The position numbers and the translations under genes were made by a program. From Chlamydoabsidia padenii (taxonomy: Eukaryota > Mucoromycota > Mucoromycetes > Mucorales > Cunninghamellaceae), in contig JAIWND010000015.1 of the NCBI GenBank assembly GCA_025330725.1, positions 310,001-374,000 of the forward strand: DNA of 64,000 nucleotides. Reading direction: 5' to 3'. Shown here piece by piece: positions 62,401-64,000 of the stretch. Positions within the stretch are counted from its first letter, which is position 1, and the number at the start of each line of letters is the position of its first letter. The notes under the pieces are model-generated. The model saw only the letters and a list, made by a program, of their open reading frames with translations. It was not told the DNA's origin and did not search any database.

Positions 62401-62933
62401 TCTATGCAGGTCCATCTTCTTGTTATTCCACCAACACATCACCACCAACACGACAAGAAAACATCTCGAATGGTACCTCTTTATTGATCTCACGTCACCT
62501 AAACACCAATACTATCACCACTACTGGCAACACCACCACCACCTTGTCCTCACCAACGGAACTACCACCATTAGCCATGTGTTTCCGCCTCACTGCTCAA
62601 CAACAACAACATCCTCATCAAGTAGATCGACATCGGCCTTTTGAATTCGTCCATCTTCATCCTTGTCGGCATGAATTCTATATTAGGGAACCACAATGTT
62701 ATCAACTCTACCCTTTACAAACCTACAACTTTTTGATCCGGGGTGACGATACTCATCACAAACTAGCGATCAAAAGTCCTAGTGGAAAGCTGTATAAACT
62801 GATGTATTACCCTCAAGAACATACTTATGATGGCAGTGTCAAGATCTCCGAAAGTGGTAAATGGTCTTTAATCTCTTTACTACATCATGCGGGTGGATGG
62901 TATGTCGTGGCTACTTGGGAATGTCGGGGTTAG
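59424..62933 (+). CDS. CYK3: Cyk3-like cytokinesis protein with inactive transglutaminase-like domain
   Basis: Three exons, 59424-61054, 61132-61733 and 61804-62933, give 1120 aa. The first half (1 to about 540) is low complexity: poly-Gln from CAA repeats, Ser/Arg/His-rich stretches and an Asp run near 60671-60696. No SH3 domain is visible, unlike yeast Cyk3, so the orthology is provisional. A transglutaminase-like core follows (about 560-800): FLVRPYRRDLYRLRIIYIWIIQN, HRACSSSIGMANLFCEMATAAGF, VVYGYLR and NHAWCCVKVEGEYRFVDCWLAS. The position of the catalytic Cys is Ser717, while His774 and Asp789 are kept. The C-terminal beta-rich region (about 1025-1120, ending GWYVVATWECRG) matches the conserved Cyk3 end. 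Such proteins regulate septum formation at the bud neck or division site. Confidence 0.72.
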
Positions 62934-63208
62934 TTTACCTTTTTACCATTGTATCTAGATACTCTCTTATCTTATATATAGTTTGTTGATTTTCTTTTGT
63001 TATATTATTTTATACCTTATGTTTGTTTTAATGAATATATTCTGGCTCGCTTTTATTTTTACCAATAAAATTGAAATCCCGCGTTGTGGCGGGAAATAAA
63101 AACAAAACTACGGGAACCTGGCTATATCATGGTTTATTTCTTTTTTGTTGTTGTTGTTGTTCCTTCTCTTTCTTCTAATTGATTAATTGATCTTTCAAGG
63201 TCTCTTAA

Positions 63209-63242
<34 letters not shown>

Positions 63243-63402
63243 CCTTTACTCCCTCGTCTTGTTTACTTTTTAACTTTTTACACATACCTTTACATTGATT
63301 TGGCGCAACGGCAAACTAGGGTATAGTGGTTTGAATTGATCTACCTCTCACTCACACCTCTTTTGAAAATATCGAACAAACCATTCTCCTTCGTTATCAC
63401 CC
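62934..63402. other. Intergenic with inverted pair of promoter-like elements
   Basis: An AATAAA at 63063-63068 ends the left gene. Two head-on element halves, TTGAAATCCCGC and GGCGGGAAATAA, separated by 5 nt, lie at about 63070-63100. A long T run (63211-63239) precedes the next gene. Confidence 0.5.
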
Positions 63403-64000
63403 ATGGCCACCAAAACTCTATTCAACAAATCATTCCTGATACAACCACGTCACTATGCTTCTATATCACCCAAGAAAAAGGCACTATTCTGTCGGTCACT
63501 GGCACCCAGCATGCTAGCCTATAACATTGACGGTGCATGTTTCCATCAAGCTACCAATGTTTCTACAACCACAACTACAACCAGTCTATACGGTGGTGTC
63601 CAGAAAAACAGCACACCCACTCTTCAAAACAATACCACCACGAATGCCACGATAGCAGCCGTAGCATTAAAAACTCTATGGAAAACCATGCTGGACAATG
63701 ATACCACGACAACAATAGGGTTTCGATCTTTTTGTACATTCTTCCGTCGTCATGTCAAGCAACAGTTTACCGCCACCAAGACACAATGGCATCAACGTCA
63801 ACATACCCTCAAGAAACGACCTCTCTTCTCTACGACTATACAACAACGACGCTGTATTCATACCAGTCCGAAACATACTCAACCACACTTGCCTCATTTG
63901 CCTCATCCACCTAGTAAAGCCGAACTACTTTCTCAAACACGTACTTTTTTTGAACGACTTAAAGTACGAATCAAATGGCCTCTGATGCGACAAATGCGAC
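63403..64000 (+). CDS. Mdm31/Mdm32-like mitochondrial inner-membrane protein, 3'-partial
   Basis: A single open frame from ATG 63403 runs off the end of the window (199 codons). The N-terminus MATKTLFNKSFLIQPRHYAS is a plausible presequence, followed by a Thr/Asn-rich stretch and a basic region. The last visible residues, TRTFFERLKVRIKWPLMRQMR, resemble the segment just before the first transmembrane helix of Mdm31/Mdm32, inner-membrane proteins needed for mitochondrial morphology and lipid homeostasis. The diagnostic C-terminal domain is outside the window, so the call depends on this short stretch and on the presequence. Other basic mitochondrial proteins remain possible. Confidence 0.5.
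   Translation, partial: MATKTLFNKSFLIQPRHYASISPKKKALFCRSLAPSMLAYNIDGACFHQATNVSTTTTTTSLYGGVQKNSTPTLQNNTTTNATIAAVALKTLWKTMLDNDTTTTIGFRSFCTFFRRHVKQQFTATKTQWHQRQHTLKKRPLFSTTIQQRRCIHTSPKHTQPHLPHLPHPPSKAELLSQTRTFFERLKVRIKWPLMRQMR

Overview
This is a eukaryotic, fungal window. Genes are intron-dense (introns mostly 50-120 bp, near-invariant GTAAGT donors, TAG acceptors), intergenic DNA is AT-rich with long A/T homopolymers, and the gene set (Zn2Cys6 gluconeogenesis activator, chitinase, DUF1769 protein, Mdm31-like protein, Cyk3-like protein) together with Unc104 and kinesin-10 motors points to an early-diverging filamentous fungus, most likely Mucoromycota/Mucorales. No CRISPR array, rRNA operon or intact transposon was seen.

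Layout. 1-1655: 3' part of an O-fucosyltransferase-like gene. 2205-4185 (-): ferric reductase. 4652-6044: unrecognised small gene. 6952-10018 (-): secreted GH18 chitinase with sixteen exons and four chitin-binding modules. 10406-11623: ASCC1/AKAP7-type 2H phosphoesterase. 11928-14223 (-): kinesin-10. 14746-16614: QCR2. 17260-17880 (-) and 18022-19907: LAMTOR2 and a RAD51C-like gene sharing a 141-bp promoter. 20142-20991 (-): p24 cargo receptor. 21214-23236: C1/Pex24-dysferlin-domain fusion. 23520-26446: glycogen phosphorylase. 26987-27591: MIX23. 28048-30031 (-): ERT1/AcuK activator. 30358-31247 (-): DUF1769 protein. 31654-33311: PP6/Sit4 phosphatase. 34007-34079: tRNA-Cys. 35290-35830: tandem repeat. 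35980-36989 (-): ribosomal protein RPS0. 37557-38112: MPC2. 38433-39350: UBC9. 39521-41485: GT31 galactosyltransferase. 41926-43991 (-): decaying gene. 44494-46663 (-): fumarate reductase with cytochrome b5 domain. 47382-53444 (-): Unc104-type kinesin-3. 54053-56315 (-): GPT2/SCT1 acyltransferase. 56887-59038: calcineurin A. 59424-62933: Cyk3-like protein. 63403-end: start of an Mdm31/32-like gene.

The genes are mainly housekeeping (respiration, carbon storage, lipid synthesis, trafficking, motors, phosphatase signalling, cell wall) and form no obvious cluster. The most interesting non-coding signal is a recurring 13-bp element close to GGCGGGATTTGAA. It lies about 70-115 bp upstream of, and in the same orientation as, the start codon of many unrelated genes. 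Its halves resemble the animal CDE/CHR cell-cycle element. Other notable observations are two GC-AG introns, 16- to 18-nt micro-exons (two together encode a kinesin P-loop), a RAD51C homologue lacking the usual catalytic glutamate, a 61-bp A-tract at the expected cleavage site of QCR2, and a tandem repeat that carries copies of the promoter-like motif. Exon boundaries were derived by hand from splice consensus and reading-frame phase; they have not been tested against transcripts.
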